From Micromonospora sp. NBC_01699 (lineage in GTDB: Bacteria > Actinomycetota > Actinomycetes > Mycobacteriales > Micromonosporaceae), in assembly GCF_036250065.1 (NCBI RefSeq), contig NZ_CP109199.1, forward strand, positions 682,001 through 746,000: DNA of 64,000 nucleotides, in the 5' to 3' direction. How positions within the stretch are numbered: the first letter of the stretch is position 1; each line of letters begins with the position of its first letter. The position numbers and the translations under genes are program-made. The notes beneath the pieces are model-generated. The model searched no databases. It had not been told where the DNA came from and worked only from the letters and a program-made list of their open reading frames with translations. This document shows positions 29,665-38,418 of this stretch, one piece after another.

Positions 29665-32415
29665 TTAGTCGGCGTGGTGGCGGCCGGAGGAGCGGAGGGT
29701 ACGGCGGGGGGTGTCCTGGGGCCGGGGGTCTTCGGGGGCAATGGGGGCACCCAGGCCGCTGACCCAGTCGACGTACTCCTCGTCGGTTGCCGGGACCGGG
29801 CGGTCCGTACGGCCGCGACCGCGTTGTGCCGGAGGCTGCGGTGTGGCGGCGTCGGCGCCTGAGGGTGGCTCGGGGTCGGTGTTGGTGCCGGACGAGCGGT
29901 TGCGGCGGAACAGGCCGCGGCGGGGGCGGGACGACTTGGCCTCGGCCTGCGGCTCGGGGCTTTCCTCGACCTTCAGGTCGGTAGCTTCCTCGGTCCGCAG
30001 GTCGGACTGTCGCTCGGGCCTCGGGTCGGACTGTCGCTCGGGCCGCAGGTCGGACTGTCGCTCGGGCGTTGGCTCGGACCTCTGGTCGGGCGTTGGGTCG
30101 GGCCGCTGGTGTGGTGTCGGTTCCGGTTTTGGTTGCGGTTTTGGTGCGGAGGGGCTTTCGGCACGGAGAGGCTGTGGGCGTTCGGGTTCCCGGAGGGCGG
30201 GGTCCGGTGGAGTCGGACGGGGGGCCGCCGCCGGGGGCGGTTCGCTGAGCCGGAACGGGGGTTTGCGCAGCGGCTGCGGGGGCGGGGAGTGGTCGTTGCC
30301 TGCTACCGGCTCCGGGGCCTGGTACGGCTTGCCGCTCGGGAGCGGCTCGGGAGTCCGGTACGGGCTGCTGACCGGGAGCGGGTCGGGGGCCTGGTACGGC
30401 TTGCTGACCGGGAGCGGCTCGGGAGTCGTGAAGGACGACTCGGGAGTCTTGAAGAGCGGTTCGGGGGCCTTGAAGGGCGACTCGGGGGCCCTGAAGGGCG
30501 GTTCGGGAGTCTTGAAGGACGACTCGGGGGTCTTGGCGGGCGGCTCGGGTGGGGCGGTTGGTTGACGGCTCTCCGTACGGGGCGGGTGTTGCTCGGCAGC
30601 GGATCGACCGGTGGAATCCGGCGCGGGAGCGGGGGTGTCGGTCCGGCCGGCGGCGAAGGCATTCCAACCGCTGTCGGTGCGTTCCTCGAACGGCTTGCGC
30701 GGGTCGACCGACGACGGCCAGAAGTCGGCGGTGGACATGGTGGCGAGCGACGGATCGGCCCATTCCGGTTCCGGGCGTCGGTTCGTCGGCTCGGGCGCAC
30801 CCGCATCGTCCCGGCCGGACCGGCCCACCGGGTTCTGCTCGGGCGTCGCGGGAGACGGAGCGGCCGGTGGTGGGAGCAGGGGCGCGGGGGCGGCCCGTGG
30901 TGGGACCTGCGCCGAGGGGGCGGGGGGCGGCGGGAGCGGCGATGGGGGCGCCGGGCGGGCGGCGGAAGATGACGAAAGGTCGGAATCGCCAGAGTTCGTG
31001 GATTCGGGACCGTCCGATGTGCCGGGTGCGAGCTGCGCGGCGGTTTCCGAGGCGAAGCGGTCGCCGGTGAGCTGGATCCCGCCGCCGGCCGTTGGCGGCG
31101 GGGTGTAAGCGGGGAACGAGGACGCCGAGCCGGTGGGCAGCGGTTTGCTGGGCAGCGGGTCGCTCAGCAGCGGGTCGCTCAGCAGCGGGTCGGTCTCGCG
31201 GGAGCGGCGCGGGCTCGGGATGGCGCCGGGTTCGGTCGACCGGCCGGCTGAGCGACCGGTTGACCGGCTGGCGGAGCTGTCGTCCGGATGGGCGGCCCAC
31301 ACCCCGGTCGGCTGGTCCTGCCACGCCTGCTTCGCGTCGCCGCCCGGCAGGTCGGTCGAGAGGCGGTTGCCGCCCGGCAGGTCCGTCGAGAGGCGATCGG
31401 AGGCCGGGAGGTCCGTTGAGAGGTGAGGCTCGGACGCCGGGTCGGTCCACTGGTCCGTCGGACGGTTGGCCCAGGTCTCGGACGGTTCGCCCGGTGCGGG
31501 CTGCGGGGTGCGTACCCGCTGGAGGATCTCGGTCGGTTGCAGCGGAACCTGGGTGGCCGTCTCGCTGGTCAAGGGCCAACGCATCACCGCGGCGAGCACC
31601 GAGCCGAGCGCGCCCGCGCCGGTCGCGACCAGTGCACCCCAGTACGGCGCCGCCTGGTACTTGTCGGCCGAGTCGCCCGGACCGGCGGCGAGGTAGGCCA
31701 GGGCGAGCATCGCCGGTCCTACCGCCCCGGCGGTCGCGACCACCAGCGTCGAATGATTGCGCCAACGGGCGAGCGCGCCGGTCAGCGCCCCGGCGACCAG
31801 TGCCAGTGCCGGCATCGTCACGACCGCCAACCGCTGGGTGGTGCCGGCACTCAGCCAGGTCGGGTCCGGCACACCCAGTCGTACGGCGGGTAGCGGGTCG
31901 GTCGGGCCGAGTGACGGCATAACCGAGATCAGCGCCAGCAGCCAGATGCCGCCGGTGACAAGCGCGACGTTCCAGCTCGCCGGTGACTGGTGCAGTGCCG
32001 CCACCGCCGCCGCGAACCCGACCAGTGCGCCGAGCCCGGCGACGAGGCCGGCGGCGAGGACCGGGTCCACCGACGCGACCTGCGCGGCACGGGCCGGTTG
32101 CATGGACAGCGGCGCCACGGCGCCGGCACCGAGAGCGGCGGCCGCGGCGAGTGCCAGTCGGGTGCCGAGGGTCGGGCGGTAGTCGTACCGTCGGGCCAGC
32201 CGGTCCGCGATCACCGCACCGACGACCGCGGCCACCATGGTGAACCAACTCACCCAGGCGAGCTGGGCGGTCCACTGACTGACGGTGGTCGCGTCGAAGG
32301 TACGGGCGAAGCGCACGATGCCGAAGCCGTACGCGAAGCCGAGCTGGCCCGCTCCGGCCAGTACGCCGACGCCGAGGGCGACGAGCAGCAGCCTGCCCCA
32401 GGTCCGAAAGGCCAT
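29665..32415 (-). CDS. multi-pass membrane protein with long Pro/Ser/Glu-rich tail
   Basis: 916 residues from ATG 32415. About eight hydrophobic segments lie in the first 305 residues (from LLLVALGVGVLAGAG to YWGALVATGAGALGSVLAAV). The remaining 600 residues are hydrophilic, Pro-rich and repetitive, including units of the KTPEPPF/KAPEPLF type (30420-30540) and PERQSDLR type (30000-30100). The extreme C-terminus DEEYVDWVSGLGAPIAPED looks conserved and might be a docking motif. No known family recognised. TAACCT lies 7 nt before the ATG (leaderless). Confidence 0.78.
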   Translation of the reverse strand: MAFRTWGRLLLVALGVGVLAGAGQLGFAYGFGIVRFARTFDATTVSQWTAQLAWVSWFTMVAAVVGAVIADRLARRYDYRPTLGTRLALAAAAALGAGAVAPLSMQPARAAQVASVDPVLAAGLVAGLGALVGFAAAVAALHQSPASWNVALVTGGIWLLALISVMPSLGPTDPLPAVRLGVPDPTWLSAGTTQRLAVVTMPALALVAGALTGALARWRNHSTLVVATAGAVGPAMLALAYLAAGPGDSADKYQAAPYWGALVATGAGALGSVLAAVMRWPLTSETATQVPLQPTEILQRVRTPQPAPGEPSETWANRPTDQWTDPASEPHLSTDLPASDRLSTDLPGGNRLSTDLPGGDAKQAWQDQPTGVWAAHPDDSSASRSTGRSAGRSTEPGAIPSPRRSRETDPLLSDPLLSDPLPSKPLPTGSASSFPAYTPPPTAGGGIQLTGDRFASETAAQLAPGTSDGPESTNSGDSDLSSSSAARPAPPSPLPPPPAPSAQVPPRAAPAPLLPPPAAPSPATPEQNPVGRSGRDDAGAPEPTNRRPEPEWADPSLATMSTADFWPSSVDPRKPFEERTDSGWNAFAAGRTDTPAPAPDSTGRSAAEQHPPRTESRQPTAPPEPPAKTPESSFKTPEPPFRAPESPFKAPEPLFKTPESSFTTPEPLPVSKPYQAPDPLPVSSPYRTPEPLPSGKPYQAPEPVAGNDHSPPPQPLRKPPFRLSEPPPAAAPRPTPPDPALREPERPQPLRAESPSAPKPQPKPEPTPHQRPDPTPDQRSEPTPERQSDLRPERQSDPRPERQSDLRTEEATDLKVEESPEPQAEAKSSRPRRGLFRRNRSSGTNTDPEPPSGADAATPQPPAQRGRGRTDRPVPATDEEYVDWVSGLGAPIAPEDPRPQDTPRRTLRSSGRHHAD

Positions 32416-32422
32416 GCGGGGC

Positions 32423-32428
32423 AGGTTA
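32423..32428 (-). promoter_or_regulatory. -10 box, leaderless start of the Pro-rich membrane protein
   Basis: Minus-strand TAACCT, 7 nt, then ATG at 32415. No ribosome site is present. Confidence 0.5.
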
Positions 32429-32491
32429 CGGCCCGTCGGGTTGGATCGCCACCCTGGCGCCAGCGCGTCGGCGACTACTTCGGCTGCCCCG

Positions 32492-33442
32492 TCACGGCGT
32501 GACATCCAGTTGTGGCAGCACCTCGGAGGCGATGAGTTCCAGGTGGTCGAGGTCGGTCAGCTCGGTCAGCCGCAGGTGCACCCGACCGGCGCCGATCTCG
32601 CCGAACTCGCCGATCCGCTCCACCAACTGGGCCGGCGAGCCGACTACCGGGTCCTCCGGCGGCAGCGCGCTCTTCTCGTGCAGGGGGGCCGCCCGGCGCT
32701 TGGCCTCGGCCTCGTTGCGGCCGATCGCCACCACGATGCCGGTGGAGAGCACCAGCGGGTCCAGCCCGTTCGCGGCCCGGTCCACCGTCTGGCACGCGCC
32801 CAGCACCCGCTCGTACGCCTCGGCGGTTTCCTTGACCGACTTGAACGGCATGTTGAACTCGTGCGCGAACCGGGCGGCCAGTGCCGGGGTCCGCTTCAGG
32901 CCCTTGCCGCCGACGATGATCGGCGGGCCGGGCACCTGGACCGGCTTGGGCAGGGCGGGTGCGTCGACGAGTTGGTAGTACTCGCCCTGGTGGTTGAACC
33001 GCTCGCCGAGCGGCGTACGCCACAGGCCGGTGATGACGGCGAGCTGTTCGGCCAGCCGGTTGAACCGCTCGCCGACCGGCGGGAACGGGATGCCGTACGC
33101 GAGGTGCTCCCGCTCGTACCAGCCGGCGCCGATGCCGAGGTCGACCCGGCCGCCGCTCATCTGGTCCACCTGGGCCACGATCACCGCGAGCGGACCGGGC
33201 AGCCGGAAGGTGGACGAGGTGACCAGGGTGCCGAGCCTGATCCGGGAGGTTTCCCGGGCCAGCCCGGCCAGGGTGATCCACGCGTCGGTCGGACCGGGCA
33301 GTCCGGGGTCGGCACCCATCGCCTGGTAGTGGTCGGCGCGCAGCCAGCCCTCGAACCCGCTGTCCTCGGCGAGTCGAACCATGCGGAGTTGGTCGTCGTA
33401 GGTGGCGCCGCGATGCGGCTCGGTGAAGAGGGAAACTCGCAC
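32492..33442 (-). CDS. LLM-class flavin-dependent oxidoreductase (F420-type)
   Basis: 316 residues from GTG 33442. A luciferase-like TIM barrel: VRVSLFTEPHRGATYDDQL at the start, RLGTLVTSSTFRLPGPLA, DQMSGGRVDLGIGAGWYEREH (about 105-125) and the PPIIVGGKG turn (about 178). The actinobacterial TIGR-type relatives use coenzyme F420, though FMN cannot be excluded. The start lies 2 bp after the stop of the ABC ATPase gene, so the two are co-transcribed. Its substrate may be the compound the transporter brings in. Confidence 0.9.
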   Translation of the reverse strand: MRVSLFTEPHRGATYDDQLRMVRLAEDSGFEGWLRADHYQAMGADPGLPGPTDAWITLAGLARETSRIRLGTLVTSSTFRLPGPLAVIVAQVDQMSGGRVDLGIGAGWYEREHLAYGIPFPPVGERFNRLAEQLAVITGLWRTPLGERFNHQGEYYQLVDAPALPKPVQVPGPPIIVGGKGLKRTPALAARFAHEFNMPFKSVKETAEAYERVLGACQTVDRAANGLDPLVLSTGIVVAIGRNEAEAKRRAAPLHEKSALPPEDPVVGSPAQLVERIGEFGEIGAGRVHLRLTELTDLDHLELIASEVLPQLDVTP

Positions 33443-33444
33443 GT

Positions 33445-34230
33445 CTATCGACCTCTCGTCCCGGCTGCCGCCGGGGAATCGCGCTCCATCAGTAGTTCGT
33501 GCAGGTCGGCACTGCAACGGGCCACCTCTTCGAGATGGGCGTTGCGGCCAAGGGTGCGCGGCCGGGGAATGTTGATGTCGACCACCTTGCGGATGCGTCC
33601 GGGGCGCGGGCTCAGCACGACCACCCGGTCGGCGAGCAGTACGGCCTCGTCGATCGAGTGGGTGACGAAGACGATGGTGGCGGCGTTCTCCATGTGCACC
33701 CGCTGGAGTTCCACCGACAGTTCCTCACGGGTGAGGGCGTCGAGGGCGGAGAACGGTTCGTCCATCAGCATCACCCGAGGGTTACCAACCAGTGACCGAC
33801 AGAGTGATACCCGTTGTTGCATGCCGCCGGAGAGTTCGTGCGGCAGCCGCTTCTCGAAGCCGCCGAGGCCGGCCATTTCCAGTAGTTCCATCGCGCGGGT
33901 CCGGTGGGCCGCGCGGCGCCAGCCGAAGATCTCGACCGGCAGCAGCACGTTGTCCAGCACCGATCGCCAGGGCAGCAGGGCGGGGCGCTGGAAGAGCATG
34001 GCGATATCGCGTCGGGTTTTAGTAACCCTTTCGCCACCGACCGTAATTTCGCCTTCGGTTGTCGGTAGTAGGCCGGCGATGAGTCGGAGCAGAGTGGACT
34101 TGCCGCAGCCGGAACGGCCGAGAATCGCCACGAACTCGCCCTCGGCGACGTCCAAATCGATGCCACGCAACGCTTCCACGGTGCCCGATCGCCCGGTGAA
34201 GGTACGGGACACCCCCGCGAGTCGGATCAT
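33445..34230 (-). CDS. ABC transporter ATP-binding protein (SsuB/TauB/ThiZ type)
   Basis: 261 residues. Walker A GRSGCGKST (about 38-46), Q-loop LFQRPALLPW, signature LSGGMQQRV (about 134) and Walker B VMLMDEPFSALD. This nitrate/sulfonate/pyrimidine-precursor family energises importers with NMT1-type binding proteins. The matching binding protein and permease are divergently coded at 34501-36595. The gap 34231-34500 is the shared divergent promoter region; I saw no THI-box in it. Confidence 0.93.
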   Translation of the reverse strand: MIRLAGVSRTFTGRSGTVEALRGIDLDVAEGEFVAILGRSGCGKSTLLRLIAGLLPTTEGEITVGGERVTKTRRDIAMLFQRPALLPWRSVLDNVLLPVEIFGWRRAAHRTRAMELLEMAGLGGFEKRLPHELSGGMQQRVSLCRSLVGNPRVMLMDEPFSALDALTREELSVELQRVHMENAATIVFVTHSIDEAVLLADRVVVLSPRPGRIRKVVDINIPRPRTLGRNAHLEEVARCSADLHELLMERDSPAAAGTRGR

Positions 34231-34500
34231 CCGGCAGGCTCCCCATCCAACGTTGGCAGGTCAACACCCCGGACAGGTTATCCGGAATGTCGGCGAACGG
34301 ACACCCCAGGGGGCGATACCAGTTTGTTTCCATTCCGCAACATGACACGCCTGGCGGGGCAAAGGTGGGGTTCTCGTACGCTGTGCCCGCGAAGTTTCCT
34401 TAACCACGGCCCGGCGCCCACCCCCCGGCCCCGAGCCGCCCCGCCCCGAACGGCCCCCTCCGGACGGTCGAAAGCCGCCGGTCGAAAGGAAATGGTGTTC

Positions 34501-35541
34501 ATGAACAGGTTCACCCGTACGTTCGCCATCGCCGCCCTGGCCAGCACCCTGGCCATCGCGACCGGTTGCAGTGGCTCGGATGGTTCCGACACGGCCAGCG
34601 GTGGCGGTGACAACAAGACGCTGGAGAAGGTCACCTACCTGACCTCGTTCGCCAACTTCGGTCGGGACGCGTACGCGTACGTCGCCAAGGACAAGGGCTA
34701 CTTCAAGGAAGCCGGGTTCGACGTCGACATCAAGCCGGGCAGCGGGACCCTGAACAACCTCAAGGCGATCGCCACCGGTACCGCGATGTTCACCCCGCTC
34801 GACCTCACCGGCATCCTCCAGGCCCGGGGCACCGGGAGCGCGGAGGCCAAGGAGGTGACCGTGGTCGCCGGCATCCAGCAGCGCACCATGGCCGCGATCA
34901 TCACCCTCGATGACAAGGGCATCACCACCCCGAAGGACCTTGAGGGCAAGACGCTCGTCGACAGCCCCAGCTCGGTGGTGCGCAACCTGTTCCCGACGTA
35001 CGCCAAGCTCGCCGGGGTCGACGTGAGCAAGGTCACCTGGCGCGATGGTGAACCGGCCGGTCTGATCGGTCTGCTGGCCGCGGGTTCCGCCCAGGGTATC
35101 GGGCAGTTCGTCGTGGGCAAGCCCACGGTCGAGGCGGCGGCGAAGGGCAAGAAGGCCGTCGTGCTGCCGTACAGCGACGTGATGACCGACCTCTACGGCA
35201 ACGTGCTGGTCACCTCGACCAAGATCGCCAAGGAGGACCCGGAGAAGGTCAAGCGGTTCAGCGCCGCGCTGATCAAGGGGCTCATCGCCAGCATCGACAA
35301 CCCCGAGGAGGCCGGCCAGATCCTGAACAAGAACGTTCCGACCGCCGCCGCCGCGCCGGCCGCCGCCGAGTGTGCGCTGATGGCCGCGTTCGTCCGTTCC
35401 GCCGGTACGGGTACGGCGGTCGGCACCATCGACACCGACCGGGTCGCCCGCAGTATCGCGATCCTCCAGGGTGCCGGCGCGATCCCGCCGGGCCTGACCC
35501 CCGAGCAGCTCATCGACGTCAACCTGACGCCGAAGGCCTGA
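34501..35541 (+). CDS. ABC transporter substrate-binding lipoprotein (NMT1/THI5-like)
   Basis: 346 residues from ATG 34501; AGGA at 34487-34490 gives 10-nt spacing, whereas ATG 34492 would be only 1 nt away. Lipobox LAIATGC places the lipidated Cys at about 23. The NMT1-type fold shows VAKDKGYFKEAGFDVDIKPG and LEGKTLVDSPSSVVRN. Such proteins bind sulfonates, nitrate, aromatic acids or the thiamine precursor HMP. The ligand is not determinable, though the thi operon is 5 kb away. Confidence 0.9.
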   Translation: MNRFTRTFAIAALASTLAIATGCSGSDGSDTASGGGDNKTLEKVTYLTSFANFGRDAYAYVAKDKGYFKEAGFDVDIKPGSGTLNNLKAIATGTAMFTPLDLTGILQARGTGSAEAKEVTVVAGIQQRTMAAIITLDDKGITTPKDLEGKTLVDSPSSVVRNLFPTYAKLAGVDVSKVTWRDGEPAGLIGLLAAGSAQGIGQFVVGKPTVEAAAKGKKAVVLPYSDVMTDLYGNVLVTSTKIAKEDPEKVKRFSAALIKGLIASIDNPEEAGQILNKNVPTAAAAPAAAECALMAAFVRSAGTGTAVGTIDTDRVARSIAILQGAGAIPPGLTPEQLIDVNLTPKA

Positions 35542-35556
35542 GCGTTCCAGCGTCAC

Positions 35557-35595
35557 GGGGGTACACCCACCGGTCACACCGGCGGGTGTACCCCC
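35557..35595 (+). terminator. hairpin after the binding-protein gene
   Basis: A perfect 12-bp stem (35557-35568 with 35584-35595), extendable to 18 bp with one mismatch and a CAC loop, begins 15 bp after the stop. It lies inside an operon, between the binding protein and its permease. It probably lowers or stabilises the permease message so that the binding protein is made in excess. Confidence 0.7.
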
Positions 35596-35643
35596 GCTCT
35601 GTTCCGGCCCCCGCCGGCCCCGGCCGAAGTGCCGGTTCCCGCC

Positions 35644-35744
35644 CGGACCGAGTCAGCAGCCGGCCGATCGCCGGACCGCGTCAGCAGTCGGCCGATCAGC
35701 CGGACCGAATGAGGAGCCGGCCGACCGCCGGACCGAATGAGGAG
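35644..35744 (+). repeat. 28-29 bp tandem repeat ahead of the permease
   Basis: Four units start with CGGACCG at 35644, 35672, 35701 and 35729; the last is truncated. Two carry CAGCAG and the last two GAATGAGGAG, so the array ends in the ribosome-site-like GAGGAG before ATG 35759. Confidence 0.85.
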
Positions 35745-35758
35745 TGTGAGACCAAGAA

Positions 35759-36595
35759 ATGGCCGAGTTGACCGAGGTACGACCCAGGGCGCGCGCGGCC
35801 GTGCGCCGGGAGCGTCGGATCGGTGGGTCGGTGGCACGGACGGCCCTCTGGCCGGTGGTCGGGATGGTGGTCACGATCCTCGGGTGGTGGCTTTCCACGG
35901 ACGTGTTCTCGCTGGTCCACCCGGCTGTGCTGCCGCCACCGGGGGAGGTGCTGGACGCGTTCACCGCCAAGCCGACCCTGCTGTTCGAGGGGATGCTGGA
36001 GACCACGCTGGAGACCCTGATCGGCTTCCTGCTCTCCACCGTGGCGGGGGTCCTGATCGGGCTCGCGCTGGCCGCCTCACAGACCCTGGAACGGATGTTC
36101 TCCCCGCTGCTGATCGGGATCAACGCCATCCCGAAGGTGACGATCGCGCCGTTGCTCGTCTTCGCCTTCGGTTGGGGACAGCAGCCAATCCTGATCATGG
36201 TGTTCCTGCTCTGCTTCTTCCCGATCGTGCTCGCCACCACGTCCGGGCTGACCGCCACCCCCTCCGACCTGGTCGAGCTGGCCAGGTCGCTGCACGCGTC
36301 GCGGTTCCAGGCGTTCCGCAAGGTACGGATGCCGGCCGCGCTGCCGCAGATCTTCGTCGGCCTGAAGGTGGCCATGCCGCTGGCCGCGATCGGCGCGGTG
36401 ATCGGGGAGTTCCAGGCCGGCGCCGGCAAGGGCCTGGGTACGCAGATCATCCAGTTCGGTGGTCAGGGTGACAGTGCCACCGCGTGGGTGGCGATCCTGC
36501 TGATCGGGATCATGAGCATCGTGCTCTACTACGGCCTGGTCCTGGTCGAGTACCTGACGTTGCCGTGGGTACGGGAAACCACCTCGGCGCGCTGA
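35759..36595 (+). CDS. ABC transporter permease (SsuC/TauC/ThiX type)
   Basis: 278 residues with six predicted membrane segments. The cytoplasmic EAA loop, LVELARSLHASRFQAFRKVR then MPAALPQIFVGLKVAM, is the docking site for the ATPase. The start ATG 35759 follows GAGGAG by about 14 nt. Together with 34501-35541 and the divergent ATPase it makes a full importer. Confidence 0.93.
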   Translation: MAELTEVRPRARAAVRRERRIGGSVARTALWPVVGMVVTILGWWLSTDVFSLVHPAVLPPPGEVLDAFTAKPTLLFEGMLETTLETLIGFLLSTVAGVLIGLALAASQTLERMFSPLLIGINAIPKVTIAPLLVFAFGWGQQPILIMVFLLCFFPIVLATTSGLTATPSDLVELARSLHASRFQAFRKVRMPAALPQIFVGLKVAMPLAAIGAVIGEFQAGAGKGLGTQIIQFGGQGDSATAWVAILLIGIMSIVLYYGLVLVEYLTLPWVRETTSAR

Positions 36596-36682
36596 ACCGT
36601 GTTCGCCCGGCGCGCGGTGTGTCTTCGGCACGACCTCCGGTGGGCCGGTCCCGGTCCGACCGGGTTCCGGTGTCGGTACCGC

Positions 36683-36726
36683 CGGCGGCCACGGACCAGC
36701 CCTCGCGGGTGGGTCCGTGGCCGCCG
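36683..36726. terminator. bidirectional terminator between convergent genes
   Basis: A perfect 15-bp stem (36683-36697 with 36712-36726) lies between the stops of the permease (36595) and the minus-strand LivK-type gene (36752). It can serve both. Confidence 0.75.
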
Positions 36727-36751
36727 TACGGCCGTCCGATGGGGGCGCCGG

Positions 36752-37939
36752 TCAGCTGGCCAGACGCCAGCGGCCACCGCGGGCCACCAGCATGCTCAGC
36801 GCCTGTGGCATCAGGCCGGAGTGGTTGTCCGGGGTCATCCGGATCGGGCCGCTGAGGCCGTCGAGCTGCGAGGTTTCCAGCACGTCGCGGAGCCCATCGC
36901 GGTTGGTGTTCTCGGTGGTGCTGCCGGAGCGGACGGCCGCGTCGGTGATGAGCTGGAGCGCGTCCGCCGCGAACGAGGAACTGCCGTAGTAGCCGCCGAA
37001 CCGGGCGGTGTAGTCCCGGAACCACTGCTTGCGGGCCGCCTTCGCGGGGGTCGTCGCGATGACGTCGTCGATCACCATGGTCTGGCTGAAGACCATTGTC
37101 GTGTTCTCCGCGGCCTGTCCGCCGGCGCCTTCCAGGAACAGGTCACCGGCTGCTCCCGCGTCGAAGAAGAGTTGGCCCCGGAAATTGTCCGCCCGCGCCT
37201 GGGTGGCGGCCAGGATCGATTGTTCGGCGTTGGTCCATACGATGAGCGCGTCCACCTTGGCCGCGATCATCGCGTTCACCGGCTCGGTGAGGTCGGTGTC
37301 GGTTGGTTTGATCGGCTGGGGGGTGGCGACTCGGTACCTGGCCTTGTCCAGTTCGGCCTTCAGCGCCGCCTGGCCGTCGCGACCGTACGTGTCATCGGTG
37401 TAGAGCACGCCGACCTTTTTGATTGCCGTCCGGAGCCGCAGTTCGGCGACCAGGGCGGCGGCACTGTCGGGCGCGTTCGGTGCCAGCTTGAACACATAGC
37501 GTCGATCGCCGATCGGAGTCGCCACGTTGTTGGCGGCGGCCAGGGCGATGGTCGGGATCTTCTTGTCGTTGATGGGGCCCGCCGCCGCCACCGCGCACGC
37601 GTCACAGCTGCCCATGATGATGGCGCTGACCGTGGGATCGGCGGCGAACTCACCGATGTTGCGCAGCGATTCGTTCGGGTCGGAGCGGTTGTCCTTGACC
37701 GTCAGGGAGAGCTTCCGGCCACCGAGTACACCAGACTCGTTGATTTGCTCGACCTTGAGTTCAAGGGCGCGCTTGTACGCCTCGCCGACCGGCGCCGACG
37801 CGCCGGAGAGTTCCAGGTCGGCGCGGACAACGATCTCGCCGGTGTCCTGCGGATCGCTGCTGAACTGGCAGCCGGTGAGCGACGTGGCCAGAATGGCCGA
37901 GGCGAGCACCGTGAGTGTCGCGGAGCGGATGGGCGTCAA
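36752..37939 (-). CDS. LivK-type substrate-binding lipoprotein
   Basis: 395 residues from TTG 37939 (GGAGG 6 nt upstream; no ATG or GTG nearby). Lipobox LATSLTGC puts the lipidated Cys at about 24. The periplasmic-binding-protein type I fold matches branched-chain amino acid receptors: LELSGASAPVGEAYKRALEL near the start, AIIMGSCDACAVAAAGPIND and VLYTDDTYGRDGQAALKAEL. No permease or ATPase genes accompany it. It is divergent from the conservon kinase, so it may act as a ligand receptor for that sensor rather than for transport. Confidence 0.88.
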   Translation of the reverse strand: MTPIRSATLTVLASAILATSLTGCQFSSDPQDTGEIVVRADLELSGASAPVGEAYKRALELKVEQINESGVLGGRKLSLTVKDNRSDPNESLRNIGEFAADPTVSAIIMGSCDACAVAAAGPINDKKIPTIALAAANNVATPIGDRRYVFKLAPNAPDSAAALVAELRLRTAIKKVGVLYTDDTYGRDGQAALKAELDKARYRVATPQPIKPTDTDLTEPVNAMIAAKVDALIVWTNAEQSILAATQARADNFRGQLFFDAGAAGDLFLEGAGGQAAENTTMVFSQTMVIDDVIATTPAKAARKQWFRDYTARFGGYYGSSSFAADALQLITDAAVRSGSTTENTNRDGLRDVLETSQLDGLSGPIRMTPDNHSGLMPQALSMLVARGGRWRLAS

Positions 37940-38418
37940 CTCAGTCCTCCATGTGCGCGGCTAGGGCGGGGTGCCCGGTCACCGGCGACGAATTCCGTCC
38001 TCAGTAGAGCGACGGGGGTGGTCTGTCGTACGGTGTGCGCGAAGCCTTCAAACCTGGAAAACCTTGCCAATGGCGAGCGCCCGGGTCAAGCGGGCGTAGT
38101 CGAGCATGTTTCAGGACGGCGATCCTACATTCGGGACGCCGATCCCACATGCTGGCGGCGGCCGGTGTTCGCGGGCGTTAACTTTCCAGATGCAAACGAC
38201 CACTCTGACGATATTTGCCCAGTTCAGGGGCCCGTGAATAGAAGGGTTTCGGTGAGCAGAGTAGTGGTTCAGTCCCGTCAGACCGATTCCTGCCGTACCG
38301 CCGCTTCCCAAATCCTGCTGCTTCTGATGAAATCGCGGCCGTGCCGCGTGCGGCCCCATCCGTGGCAGCAGGCACCGGAGGGGTGGCCACGCGTGGGAGA
38401 AACGACGGAGGCGATGTC
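37940..38418. promoter_or_regulatory. divergent control region, LivK-type gene and conservon
   Basis: 479 bp without a convincing gene. It contains two tandem palindromic units at 38113-38150 (listed separately) and a relatively AT-rich stretch around 38170-38260 that probably holds the conservon promoter. No clear -35/-10 pair could be chosen. Confidence 0.4.
38113..38150. repeat. two tandem palindromic units, possible operator
   Basis: AGGACGGCGATCCTACAT (38113-38130) and GGGACGCCGATCCCACAT (38133-38150) repeat at a 20-bp period and share 15 of 18 bases. Each unit is itself palindromic: AGGA-N6-TCCT and GGGA-N6-TCCC. The compensating changes (A/T in one, G/C in the other) suggest that symmetry is selected. 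Confidence 0.55.

Noticed and set aside
34231-34500. THI-box or other riboswitch before the NMT1-type binding protein
   Set aside because: No CTGAGA element or matching second half is present; only a divergent promoter region is supported.
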